A stretch of 37,390 nucleotides of DNA, from contig NZ_JACTUZ010000029.1 in assembly GCF_014490445.1 (NCBI RefSeq), forward strand, positions 1 through 37,390. The letters are read 5' to 3'. The notes under the pieces were generated by a model that did not search any database, was not told where the DNA came from, and saw only the letters and a program-made list of their open reading frames with translations. This stretch comes from Pseudoroseomonas ludipueritiae (GTDB lineage: Bacteria > Pseudomonadota > Alphaproteobacteria > Acetobacterales > Acetobacteraceae). Shown here piece by piece: positions 8,255-15,955 of this stretch. The translations under genes were made by a program, and so were the position numbers. Every line of letters begins with the position of its first letter. Positions within the stretch are counted from its first letter, which is position 1.

Positions 8255-8413
8255 ATGGCTGACCTGCTCCGGCTCCCGACGGTGCAGATCGAGCGGATCG
8301 CGTGCTACTTCCCGCTCTCGCATGCTGTGCCGTGGGCGGACCACAGACGGGTCTTCAGCAGCATCACCTATATCATCCGGCGTGATCTAAACTGGCGCGA
8401 TGCGGCTGCCCAG
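8255..8413 (+). pseudogene. IS5-type transposase, N-terminal fragment
   Basis: The frame from the ATG at 8255 reads PTVQIERIACYFPLSHAV, then WADHRRVFSSITYIIRRDLN followed by WRDA. This is the recognisable N-terminal domain of IS5/IS427-group transposases (compare RIxPYFPLSHGxPRVDDRRVxSGIIxVIRxGLxWRDAP). Homology ends after about 50 residues, and the DDE catalytic part and the terminal inverted repeats are missing. It is a dead remnant and marks past insertion-sequence activity beside another gene remnant. Confidence 0.75.
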
Positions 8414-8600
8414 GCTGGTTGTAGCGAAACTCCCTCTCCCCGAACCGCAGAGCCTTCGACCACCTTCCAAGAAATCCCGAATTCGTGCCAGATCGTTCTG
8501 AGCGACCTGCCCCGACCCGATGCAGGCGTGGAACCTTCCATTGCTACCAGGGGTTCAGCGGGTACGAGAGTGCGCGGTACCGCGACAAGATGTGAAGACT

Positions 8601-8748
8601 TCAGGCGCGACGCATTCCGCCGTCGCCGTAAAGCTCAGCACCCGCGATGAAGCTCGCCTCGTCGCTGAGAAGGAACATCCTGGCTGCTGCCACCTCCTCT
8701 GGACGCGCCCGGTGGTTGAGCCTCCGACGGCCGATGGGCGCTTCCCCA
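8601..8748 (-). pseudogene. Short-chain dehydrogenase (SDR), C-terminal remnant
   Basis: On the minus strand one frame ending at a TGA (8601-8603) reads RPEEVAAARMFLLSDEASFI, then AGAELYGDGGMRRA. This is the conserved end of classical SDR oxidoreductases (RPEEVAxxxxFLASDEAxxxTGxxLxVDGG). Only about 50 codons remain. Upstream the sequence becomes the 3' end of a LysR gene, and downstream 8414-8600 shows nothing recognisable. The truncation lies next to the transposase remnant. Confidence 0.72.
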
Positions 8749-9663
8749 TCAACCGCTGGATCCTTCATCCCTTTGCACCTGTCTCACCATCTCGCGGAAG
8801 CGCAGGAGCGGCCCCGATGTCGACGTCCGCCGCGTGGCGAAGCGCAGCGGCACGGACAGGCCTGAACACTCTGCCAGTGCGTGGAACGTCACCACGCGTG
8901 GTGCTTGGTCCCGAATGGATGCAGGCACCAAGGAAACGCCGAAGCCCGCAGCGACGAGGCTGAGCGTCGACGGCAGTCGCGGCGCCTCCTGCACAACAAC
9001 CGGATCGAAGCCCGCGGCACGGCAGGCCGCGATAATGGGATCATGGAGGCCAGACTGAGTCGGCCGGTGGTAGAGAACGAAGGATTCTGCAGCGAGGCAG
9101 GCAAGCGGCAGCGGCTGTCCGTCTTCCCTCGCCAGAGGATGTCCCGGAGGCAGGGCGGCGAGCATCGGCTCGTCGAGGATGCTCTCCATCCGCACCTCTG
9201 GCATGTCGATGATGTCGGATCGCACGAAGGCTGCGTCGATGCGCTCGCGAAGCAGCGCCTCCACCAGTTCCTGGGCTGTGGCTTCCTCAAGCGTTACCGA
9301 GACGGCGGGCAAGGCCATGCGGAACTGCCGCAGTGTCCTGGGCACAAGGGGGTGCAGAGCCGCTGATCCTGTGAAGCCGATGGCGAGGCGCCCCTGCTCA
9401 CCACGCGCCGCCTTGCCCACCACAGCCCGCAGCCCGTCGACCTTCACGATAACCTGGCGCGCTTCATTCAGCAGCGCGGCCCCTGCCTCCGTGGGCCGGA
9501 TGCCGCGTGGCAGCCGCTCCATCAGCGCGGTGCCGAACTCGGCCTCCATGGCGCGCAGCAGGCGTGTCAGTTGCGGCTGCTGCATGCCCAGCCGCTCGGC
9601 GGCCCGCGTGACGCTGCCTTCCTCCGCAAGGGTGACAAAGGCGCGCAGGCGGCGAAGATCCAT
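8749..9663 (-). CDS. LysR-family transcriptional regulator
   Basis: A 304-residue LysR protein from the ATG at 9663 (MDLRRLRAFVTLAEEGS). An upstream in-frame ATG at 9708 would add 15 residues with no family similarity. The DNA-binding domain includes AAERLGMQQPQLTRLLRAME and FGTALMERLPRGIRPTEAG. The effector domain is typical of the group regulating aromatic or organic-acid genes (GRLAIGFTGSAALHPLVPR, FVLYHRPTQSGLHDPII). AGAGG lies about 10 bases before the start. It is divergent from an MFS exporter 118 bases away, which it probably controls. The intergenic region contains no inverted repeat good enough to call an operator. Confidence 0.92.
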   Translation of the reverse strand: MDLRRLRAFVTLAEEGSVTRAAERLGMQQPQLTRLLRAMEAEFGTALMERLPRGIRPTEAGAALLNEARQVIVKVDGLRAVVGKAARGEQGRLAIGFTGSAALHPLVPRTLRQFRMALPAVSVTLEEATAQELVEALLRERIDAAFVRSDIIDMPEVRMESILDEPMLAALPPGHPLAREDGQPLPLACLAAESFVLYHRPTQSGLHDPIIAACRAAGFDPVVVQEAPRLPSTLSLVAAGFGVSLVPASIRDQAPRVVTFHALAECSGLSVPLRFATRRTSTSGPLLRFREMVRQVQRDEGSSG

Positions 9664-9780
9664 CAGTGCGATGCCTCTGGTGTCATGGGAACGCGCATTC
9701 AGCGGCATTAGAAATCATGGAAGCGCGGGCGTATCAAGGATGCCCATCGTTCGACCAGCGACTTGGGAGGAAACGACACC

Positions 9781-11007
9781 ATGCCGGATGGCTCGCTGCA
9801 CTGGCGGCGCAACATGTATGTCTGTCTCGTCGGCTCCTTCACCAACGTCACGGCCATGACGCTGCTGCTGCCGTTCCTGCCGCTCTACGTGGAGCAGCTC
9901 GGCGTCCAGGGCCGCGCCGCCATCGTCCAGTGGTCCGGCATTGCCTACGGCATCACCTTCCTGGGCGCCGGCATCATGGCACCTATCTGGGGCAAGGTGG
10001 CCGACTTCTACGGCCGCAAGATGATTCTGATGCGAGCCTGCCTTGCCATGGCCGTCTGCATGTCGCTGATCGGGGTGGCGGAAAACATCTACCAGCTCGT
10101 CGGCCTGCGCCTGCTGGCGGGCGTGCTGGGCGGCTACGCCTCCGGCGCCGTGGTGCTGGTGGCGACGCAGACGCCGAAGGAGCAGGCGGGCTGGGCACTG
10201 GGTACCCTCTCCATCGGCACCATGGCGGGCACGCTGCTCGGGCCCCTCGTTGGCGGCGTGCTGCCGGGCCTCATCGGGCTGCGCGGCACGTTCTTCCTGG
10301 CAGGCGGCGTCATCTTTCTGGCTTTCCTGGGCACCGTGTTCCTGATCCGCGAGGACCGGCAGCCGCGGCCGAAGGGCGCGCCGCAGGTGACCGGCAGCGC
10401 CTGGTCAATGATCCCGGACCGGCGCCCGGTCATCGCCATGCTGGCGACGGCGATGCTGCTGATGCTGGCCAATATGTCGGTCGAGCCGATCATCACGGTC
10501 TATGTCGCGCAGTTCGTGCCGCCAGGTGGGGACGTCGTGTTCACGGCCGGGCTGGTGATGGCCGCGTCCGCCATCGGCAGCGTCCTCGCCGCGTCATGGC
10601 TGGGCCGCCTGGCCGACCGGATCGGCTCGTGGAACCTGATCACCATCTGCCTGCTTGCCTGCGGTGTCCTGCTTATCCCGCAGGCCTTCGTCACCGAGAG
10701 CTGGCAACTCATCGGCCTGCGCTTCCTGATGGGCATCTCGCTGGCCGGGCTGCTGCCGGCCATCGCGGCGACCATCCGGCACAACGTGCCGCAGGGCGCG
10801 GCGGGCACCATCCTCGGCTACAACACCTCGGCGCAGTACGCCGGGCAGGTGCTCGGGCCGCTGGCTGGAGGCTTCGTGGGCGGCCATGTCGGCATGCAGG
10901 CTGTCTTCCTGGCGACGACCTTGATCATGTTCGCCGGTGCGGCGTTCAACTGGACGATCAGCAGGCAAGTCAGCGGCATGATGCCGGATCTGCTTCCGAA
11001 GCCGTGA
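9781..11007 (+). CDS. MFS transporter, DHA1 multidrug-efflux type (MdtG-like)
   Basis: A 408-residue, 12-helix major facilitator. LLLPFLPLYVEQLGV in helix 1 and the motif A loop GKVADFYGRKMIL between helices 2 and 3 place it in the DHA1 drug:H+ antiporter family near MdtG. Motif C-like glycines lie in GTLLGPLVGGVLPGLIG of helix 5, and a second motif A copy (GRLADRIGSWNLI) begins the second half, as expected for an intact two-fold repeat. It probably exports a toxic compound in exchange for protons. The ATG at 9781 is chosen because GGGAGG ends 10 bases before it; the upstream TTG at 9763 lies before that site. Its likely regulator is the divergent LysR gene. Confidence 0.92.
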   Translation: MPDGSLHWRRNMYVCLVGSFTNVTAMTLLLPFLPLYVEQLGVQGRAAIVQWSGIAYGITFLGAGIMAPIWGKVADFYGRKMILMRACLAMAVCMSLIGVAENIYQLVGLRLLAGVLGGYASGAVVLVATQTPKEQAGWALGTLSIGTMAGTLLGPLVGGVLPGLIGLRGTFFLAGGVIFLAFLGTVFLIREDRQPRPKGAPQVTGSAWSMIPDRRPVIAMLATAMLLMLANMSVEPIITVYVAQFVPPGGDVVFTAGLVMAASAIGSVLAASWLGRLADRIGSWNLITICLLACGVLLIPQAFVTESWQLIGLRFLMGISLAGLLPAIAATIRHNVPQGAAGTILGYNTSAQYAGQVLGPLAGGFVGGHVGMQAVFLATTLIMFAGAAFNWTISRQVSGMMPDLLPKP

Positions 11008-11098
11008 TCCGGCAGGCTCCGGCGCACACACTCAACTGAACGCCTGAGCGCCATCGGCACAGGGCCGGCCCGGCGGAGATTGGCCGGAAGCGGCCAGT

Positions 11099-11129
11099 CC
11101 GCTTACCGGCAGCCACTGCCGGTAAGCGG
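11099..11129. terminator. Bidirectional terminator-like hairpin
   Basis: A perfect 14-bp stem (CCGCTTACCGGCAG and its complement) with a 3-base loop lies between the convergent MFS and flavin monooxygenase genes. It is followed by a short T-containing run on the plus strand. Its position and strength suit termination of both transcripts. Confidence 0.65.
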
Positions 11130-11195
11130 GCATTTCCTCGGATGACCGTCCATGTGCTGGCACATCTGGGCCAGCCATCGCCATCCTTTCCGCTG

Positions 11196-12809
11196 CTAGC
11201 TTACACTCTCGGCAAGCACGGCCTTGCCAAGGGCGCGGGCCAGGATGTCCTCCGCGTGCTCTGCTGGTCCGCCATCAGCCCAGGCGACGAACTGGTCGGG
11301 GCGGACGAGGATCGTGCCGGACCCGTAAGCCGCCTCAGCATCTGCGCCGAGCGCCACGATCTGCAGCGGGATACCCTGCCGTTTCGCTGCGTCCTCGAAC
11401 CTGGTCGCCTCGGCGCCATCGGGCGCGGAGGTCAGCAGCGTCAACCCCTCGCCAAGGGTGTCGAAGACGTTGCCACCATTGGGCAGCGGCTGCGGCGCCA
11501 AGTGGTGGCCCGCCCGTGCCTGGAAGCTGTGCGAGCCGACCGCACTCGGCTTGCCAGTCCCGTTCACCACAATCGGCGAGCCCTCATAGTTCGGCTCGAA
11601 TGACGCGACCTCGGACCGGGCACCGGACTGCCGCGCCGTCCATTCCGCCTCAAAGGCCGCCCTGTCCCGGCTGGGATCGAACACTGTCAGGAAGTCGCGG
11701 TCGGAGTGGATTGACTTCTCGATGAAGTCGCGGGCGGTGGAGGCGAAGACCGGGCGGCGTTCGGCGTCATAGCTGTCGAGCAGAGCCGGGCCGCCCCAGC
11801 CCTGCAGGGTCGCGGCCAGTTTCCAGCCCAGGTTGGCGGCGTCCTCCAGGCCCGTGTTGATGCCGTAGCCGCCATAGGGCGGATGGCTGTGCGCCGCATC
11901 CCCAGCCACAAAGACGCGGCCCTGGCGATACTGGTCCGCGATGGCGAAGCGCAGGTCCCAGAAGCCAATATGCTCGAAAGCCACGTCGAACTCGGCGCCC
12001 GCCGCCCGTTGCAGGTAAGCGGCGAAGTCCATGCTGTCCTTGGTGGTGCCGGGCGGCACCGGGGCATGGAAGAAGAAGCCGCCATCGAGATCGACGCGGC
12101 CGAAGAACTGCCAATACCCGCGCAAATCCGGGTGCAGCACATTGTAGTAGGACTTGCCGGGGTAGCGGCTCAGCAACTCGTTCAGGCGCCGGGACCGGAA
12201 CACCAGCAGCACCATCAGGCGGTCGTGGTCCGACCGGGTCTGGGTGATCCCCGCGGCTTCCCGGGTGGTGGAGCGGCTGCCGTCGCAGCCCACCGCATAG
12301 TCGGCGCGCAGTTCGCGCCGGGCGGCGCCATGGCGCTCTGCCACCACGATGCGGACGCCGTTGTCGTCCTGCTCCACTGTCTCGGCCGTCCAGCCATAGA
12401 GCGTGGTGACGGAAGGCAGCTCTGCCACGCGGGCGCGCAGCACCGCCTCGGTGGCGTATTGCGGCAGGCGCTCGTTGTCCGTGAAGTAGTAGGGCCGCAC
12501 CAGTTCCCGTTGCAGCCAGTCGTAATGATAGTCCCCGAACAGGGTGCCATAGGACGTCATCCCGCCGATGCCGTATTCCCTCGGGATTGTCCGGGCGGCA
12601 CGCAGAGCCTTCTCGGCACCCCAGAAGTGGAAGTGCTCCATGGTCCGCTGCGTCAGGTTCTGCCCCTTCGGGATGGGCTGCGGCTGCGCGTAGCGCTCCA
12701 CCAGGGTACAGCCGATACCCCGCTGGCCCAGGGCGATGGCGAGGCCTGTTCCCACTGGTCCTCCACCAATGATGACGACCTGGGATGTATCCGGGCTGAT
12801 GGGGGACAT
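11196..12809 (-). CDS. FAD-dependent class A aromatic monooxygenase (MhpA-like)
   Basis: A 537-residue flavoprotein hydroxylase. VVIIGGGPVGTGLAIALGQRG is the N-terminal FAD-binding Rossmann motif, GCDGSRSTTREAAGI is the DG motif, and VFVAGDAAHSHPPYGGYG followed by NTGLEDAANLGWKL is the GD motif of the PheA/MhpA branch. The C-terminal roughly 150 residues form a thioredoxin-like tail (GTILVRPDQFVAWADGGPAE), as in 3-(3-hydroxyphenyl)propionate hydroxylase. It would insert one oxygen atom into a phenolic ring using NAD(P)H. The ATG at 12809 has AGGAAA 7 bases upstream; the open frame continues to 13088 but that part runs antisense to the MarR gene. It is divergent from that MarR regulator. The substrate is unknown. 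Confidence 0.92.
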   Translation of the reverse strand: MSPISPDTSQVVIIGGGPVGTGLAIALGQRGIGCTLVERYAQPQPIPKGQNLTQRTMEHFHFWGAEKALRAARTIPREYGIGGMTSYGTLFGDYHYDWLQRELVRPYYFTDNERLPQYATEAVLRARVAELPSVTTLYGWTAETVEQDDNGVRIVVAERHGAARRELRADYAVGCDGSRSTTREAAGITQTRSDHDRLMVLLVFRSRRLNELLSRYPGKSYYNVLHPDLRGYWQFFGRVDLDGGFFFHAPVPPGTTKDSMDFAAYLQRAAGAEFDVAFEHIGFWDLRFAIADQYRQGRVFVAGDAAHSHPPYGGYGINTGLEDAANLGWKLAATLQGWGGPALLDSYDAERRPVFASTARDFIEKSIHSDRDFLTVFDPSRDRAAFEAEWTARQSGARSEVASFEPNYEGSPIVVNGTGKPSAVGSHSFQARAGHHLAPQPLPNGGNVFDTLGEGLTLLTSAPDGAEATRFEDAAKRQGIPLQIVALGADAEAAYGSGTILVRPDQFVAWADGGPAEHAEDILARALGKAVLAESVS

Positions 12810-12918
12810 GGGCGTTTCCTGATATTGGTTAAGTTGGGCGCCGGTTTGGTCCTGAAGCCCGAGGGGACCCTTCCACGGCACGATTTCGCCGTCAATATCA
12901 TCAGACGACTGACGATTT

Positions 12919-12936
12919 CCACCCGAATTTCGGTGG
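12919..12936. promoter_or_regulatory. Candidate MarR operator
   Basis: The inverted repeat CCACC(C)GAA-T-TTCGGTGG has eight matched positions per arm with one extra C on the left. It sits midway between the divergent flavin monooxygenase (start 12809) and MarR gene (start 13042). MarR proteins bind 16-20-bp palindromes in such intergenic regions. No promoter boxes could be assigned with confidence. Confidence 0.45.
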
Positions 12937-13041
12937 CCAAGGCATGGATGTGGCCGATGGATTGCGGCAAAGAATGAAGGCATCGTGCCTGCCTGGAAGG
13001 GAACCGCCCCGCTGATCGAACGAGCCCGCAAGCGCCTAGCC

Positions 13042-13542
13042 ATGCCGGAGCAGGATGGCGCCGAGAGCCGCATCGAGCCCCTTGCCATGCTCTATGCCCG
13101 GCCCGGCTTCAAGCTACGCCGCGCGCATCAGGTCGCGCTCTCGGTCTTTTCCGAGGAATGCCGCGCCTTCGACGTCACCACCACGCAGTATGGCATCCTG
13201 GTGGCACTGCGGGAACAGCCGGGGCTGGATCAGATCGGCTTGGCACAAGCGTTGGGGCTGGATCGTTCGACAACCGGCATGGTGGCCGGAAACTTGGAAA
13301 CGCGTGGCCTCCTGAGGCGGCAGCGCCATGAGGTGGACCGGCGACGGCATGTCCTGACCCTTACCGCAGCGGGGGAGGAACTGCTGCAACAGATTGGGCC
13401 TGCCACGGAACGCGCGTGGCGGCGTCTCCTGGCGCCCTTGTCAGGGGCCGAAGCGGCAGCACTGGCCGCGCTGCTGGACCGGTTGTTGTCCTATCACGAC
13501 GCCCTGATCCGGGTGCCGCTGAAGCGCAGCCAGGACAGCTAG
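13042..13542 (+). CDS. MarR-family transcriptional regulator
   Basis: A winged-helix MarR regulator of 166 residues from the ATG at 13042. Helices FKLRRAHQVALSVFSEECRA and VTTTQYGILVALREQPGLDQ form the dimer and scaffold part. IGLAQALGLDRSTTGMVAGNLE is the recognition region, and RRQRHEVDRRRHVLTLTAAG is the wing with the family's DxRRxxLxLTxxG signature. The start is uncertain: a GTG at 12985 has GAAGG 4 bases upstream and would add 19 residues. It is divergent from the flavin monooxygenase with a palindrome between them, so it probably represses that gene until a phenolic ligand binds. The downstream Bug receptor may belong to the same pathway. Confidence 0.9.
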   Translation: MPEQDGAESRIEPLAMLYARPGFKLRRAHQVALSVFSEECRAFDVTTTQYGILVALREQPGLDQIGLAQALGLDRSTTGMVAGNLETRGLLRRQRHEVDRRRHVLTLTAAGEELLQQIGPATERAWRRLLAPLSGAEAAALAALLDRLLSYHDALIRVPLKRSQDS

Positions 13543-13605
13543 GCACGCATCTCGCCTGAGGCAGGCCCGGCAGCCCAACGTGCATCCATGCCGAAAATTT
13601 ATTGA

Positions 13606-13615
13606 CAGACGTCTG
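13606..13615. promoter_or_regulatory. Perfect palindrome CAGACGTCTG upstream of Bug receptor
   Basis: The 10-bp perfect palindrome lies 46 bases before the GTG start of the Bug receptor and overlaps a TTGACA at 13602-13607. A half-site-like ACGGTCTGC follows at 13626-13634. This looks like an operator overlapping a -35 box, but no acceptable -10 hexamer is present at 16-18 bases, so the promoter part is not claimed. Confidence 0.35.
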
Positions 13616-13661
13616 CTTATTTTGCGACGGTCTGCGCGAAGAAAAAACGCAGGAAACGTTT

Positions 13662-14642
13662 GTGCGCCCATCTGCTCTCTCGCGACGCGGGCTGGCGTCG
13701 CTCGCCCTCCTCCCGTTCCTGGCCCATCGCGCCGTGGCCCAGCCGCAGCAGCCGGACGGGCCGGTGACCATCATTGTTCCCTATACCGCGGGAACAGGGC
13801 CGGACATCCTGGCCCGCCTGGTTGGCGTGCATCTCCAGCCGCGGCTGAGCCAGCCTGTTGTGGTCGACAACCGGGCAGGCGCCAGCGGCCTGATCGGCAC
13901 CCAGGCCGTGTCGCGCGCCGCGCCGGACGGGCGCACGCTCATGCTGCAGCCCAATACCTTCGTCATGAACGCCAGCCTGTTCCAGCAGGTGCCCTACGAC
14001 CCGGTGAAGGGCTTCACGCCCATCGCTCTGCTGACCCGCGGCGACCTAGCCCTGGTGGTTCACCCGGATGTTCCCGCCCGGGATGCCCGCGCCTTCGCGG
14101 AACTCGCGCGGGCGAAGCCGGGCGCCGTCGATTATGCCAGCCCCGGCAACGGCACTCCGCAGCACCTCGGCATGGCATTGTTTGCGCTCACGGCGAAGGT
14201 GGAACTGACCCATATTCCCTATCGCGGCTCGGCTCCGGCCATCCAGGATCTGCTAGGCAAGCGCGTGGCAGCCATGTTCCTGCCCGTGCACACAGCCCTT
14301 CCCTTGGTGAAGGAGGGCCAGATCCGCATGCTGGCGATCGGCAGCGAGAAGCGCTCGGCCTCCGCGCCGGAGGTGCCGACCCTGGCTGAGGCGGGCTTCC
14401 CTGGTGTGCAGGCGGATCTCTGGTACGGGCTGCTAGGTCCAGCCGGATTGCCGGGCGCGCTGGTGAGGCGGCTCAACACCGAGCTCAATGCCTGGCTCGC
14501 CGAACCCGCCACCACCGAGGCCTTGCAGGCCCAGGGCATGGTCGCGACCCCCTCGACCCCCGAGGCCTTTGGAGAGCTCGTGGCACGGGACTACGTGCGG
14601 TGGGCGTCGGTGATCAAGCAGGCGGAAATCACCGCTGGCTAA
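13662..14642 (+). CDS. Bug-family (TctC-like) periplasmic substrate-binding protein
   Basis: A 326-residue receptor from the GTG at 13662, which has AGGAAA 6 bases upstream; the open frame extends further back but without coding character. The signal peptide reads LSRRGLASLALLPFLAHRAVAQ, with a twin arginine. The mature protein shows the family pattern: VTIIVPYTAGTGPDILAR, VVDNRAGASGLIG, PDGRTLMLQ, LTHIPYRGSAPAIQDLL, PEVPTLAEAGFPG. It captures a small organic acid or similar ligand in the periplasm. No TctA/TctB membrane partners are nearby, which is common for this expanded family. Position after the MarR/monooxygenase pair suggests an aromatic or carboxylate ligand; this is inference only. 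Confidence 0.92.
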   Translation: MRPSALSRRGLASLALLPFLAHRAVAQPQQPDGPVTIIVPYTAGTGPDILARLVGVHLQPRLSQPVVVDNRAGASGLIGTQAVSRAAPDGRTLMLQPNTFVMNASLFQQVPYDPVKGFTPIALLTRGDLALVVHPDVPARDARAFAELARAKPGAVDYASPGNGTPQHLGMALFALTAKVELTHIPYRGSAPAIQDLLGKRVAAMFLPVHTALPLVKEGQIRMLAIGSEKRSASAPEVPTLAEAGFPGVQADLWYGLLGPAGLPGALVRRLNTELNAWLAEPATTEALQAQGMVATPSTPEAFGELVARDYVRWASVIKQAEITAG

Positions 14643-15063
14643 GGCTTGGCGGCTGCGTGCGGACTGTCCTTGGCCAGGCCGCCAGCATCATCCTGGTACA
14701 CCTCGAGAGGAATGAGCGGTATGGCCAGCGCGCGACATCACCGCGGCACGCGAGTTGTCGCTCCGCAAAGCCTAGGCCGCTGAAGAGGCGGCTGGCCAGG
14801 TCCTGAACCAACCTTCAGAGCCGATCGCGGGGAACCACGCTAAGGTGGCTGAGACTAGGCGGCCTGGGTTGGAAGAGCATTGAGGAGAAGCTGATTGCCT
14901 ATAGCGTTCTGGTCGATGTTTTGGCAGCCTCTATCATAGAGGTTGGCCTCGGCTCTCCGTCCTTCGCCTGTAAACCGGAGGGTGCCGGAGCGTAGAGGCC
15001 GGTAGGGTTAACCCTCCTGCGACATCGAGGGGCCGCGGGTTCTGCCAGGGCGAGTAGAACACC
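14643..15063. other. Intergenic region with two perfect palindromes, no gene recognised
   Basis: I find no convincing coding sequence here. Two perfect inverted repeats stand out: CCTCTAT-C-ATAGAGG at 14928-14942 and AGGGTTAACCCT at 15004-15015. The second ends 48 bases before the small lipoprotein start and could be an operator for it. Short open frames on both strands show no family similarity I can name. Confidence 0.4.
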
Positions 15064-15246
15064 ATGCTTATGCAACGAAGGTCAGCGGCTCTCTTCCTAT
15101 GCTGCCTTTCGATCTTGGGCATCGCAGCCTGTGCTGCACCATCGGACCCCATCCCGGCCCAGAGCAGATTTGAACGGTTTGACCGCTATTACCTCCATCG
15201 GGAGTCCCCCTTCGCACCACGGGGCGATCTGTTTGACCGGCCCTAA
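15064..15246 (+). CDS. Small putative lipoprotein, 60 aa
   Basis: A 60-residue open frame starts with two close ATG codons (15064, 15070) and has a clean lipoprotein signal: positive QRR, a hydrophobic core (SAALFLCCLSILG) and the lipobox IAAC with the lipid-bearing cysteine near residue 23. The mature part is about 37 residues, rich in Arg, Phe and Tyr (FERFDRYYLHRESPF). I do not recognise the family. A strong hairpin begins 14 bases after the stop, and palindromes lie upstream, both of which support a real monocistronic gene. The ribosome site is weak. Confidence 0.5.
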   Translation: MLMQRRSAALFLCCLSILGIAACAAPSDPIPAQSRFERFDRYYLHRESPFAPRGDLFDRP

Positions 15247-15259
15247 ATTCCAATGCGTA

Positions 15260-15291
15260 GGCAGGTCACCGCATTGACATGGTGACTTGCC
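15260..15291 (+). terminator. Terminator-like hairpin after the small lipoprotein
   Basis: GGCAGGTCACC and GGTGACTTGCC form an 11-bp RNA stem (one G-U pair) around a 10-base loop. It begins 14 bases after the lipoprotein stop codon and is followed by a pyrimidine-rich stretch (CACTTCTTCT), which fits an intrinsic terminator. Confidence 0.5.
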
Positions 15292-15294
15292 GTC

Positions 15295-15945
15295 ACTTCT
15301 TCTGCTCTGCGATCCTGGCTTTGCCCCGTGACTGGAGAGCATGTTCATGGCTTCGAGCATCAGCTCCTTCGGAGGGGCGGTCCTCATCCAGGGCAATCTG
15401 TTCACAGCCTAGACAAAGGCGGTGACGCCTTGCTTCGCTGCCGCATCCACCTCGGTCGGTATCTCCAGCTCAGCGCGCCACGGACGGGCGTTTAGCTTGG
15501 GCTGGTTACGCAGCGCCATCAGCTTGCGCTGCCCGTCGATATGGAAGCATAGAGGCGTGGCTGCATGTCATCATACAGCTTCGCCACTTCCTCTGCCGCC
15601 TTCCCACCGGGCTCGTATTCCGCTGCGGCATTGCTGGTTGCAAGGCAGTTCCCGAAGCGACCCGGAAGCTGATGATGGCGGCAACACGTCCACTCAGGAT
15701 GGTGCGGAGCATCAGGTCAAAAGCCTCCAGACGCCCCCTTGGCAACTGGACGCCTCCTCGGACGCCAATACAATAATCCTGCGCCAACATGTCCGTCGGT
15801 CGGCTGCCCGGCTGTTGCCCACAGCAGCCTTCCGGACGATCAAGCAGCTTCCACACAGCAGACGCCGGCTTGCGGCTGCCTGTAGATCGCGGAAAGCAAC
15901 CGCTCGCCGGATAACGCGCCGGCGGGCGGTGGCCATGTGCCATGT
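15295..15945 (-). pseudogene. Degenerate coding remnant, product not recognised
   Basis: Minus-strand frames read like protein in pieces: AVWKLLDRPEGC and GGVQLPRGRLEAFDLMLRTI in one frame, YEPGGKAAEEVAKLYDDMQP in another, then IDGQRKLMALRNQPKLNARP, WRAELEIPTEVDAAAKQGVT, an in-frame TAG near 15410, and PPKELMLEAMNMLSSHGAKP. At least two frameshifts and one stop separate the pieces. No family could be named. It reaches close to the 3' end of the PhoX gene. The alternative is a chance run of open frames in GC-rich DNA. Confidence 0.35.
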
Positions 15946-15955
15946 AGTGCCGTGA

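Noticed and set aside
9666-11039. 457-codon frame overlapping the MFS gene
   Set aside because: Same strand but other frame; Arg/His/Gly-rich translation without helices, while the MFS frame has all family motifs.
12810-13088. 93-residue extension of the flavin monooxygenase frame
   Set aside because: A good ribosome site and the family start lie at 12809; the extension overlaps the MarR gene and its operator.
13602-13625. TTGACA as a -35 box before the Bug receptor
   Set aside because: No acceptable -10 hexamer occurs at 16-18 bases; kept only as a palindrome.
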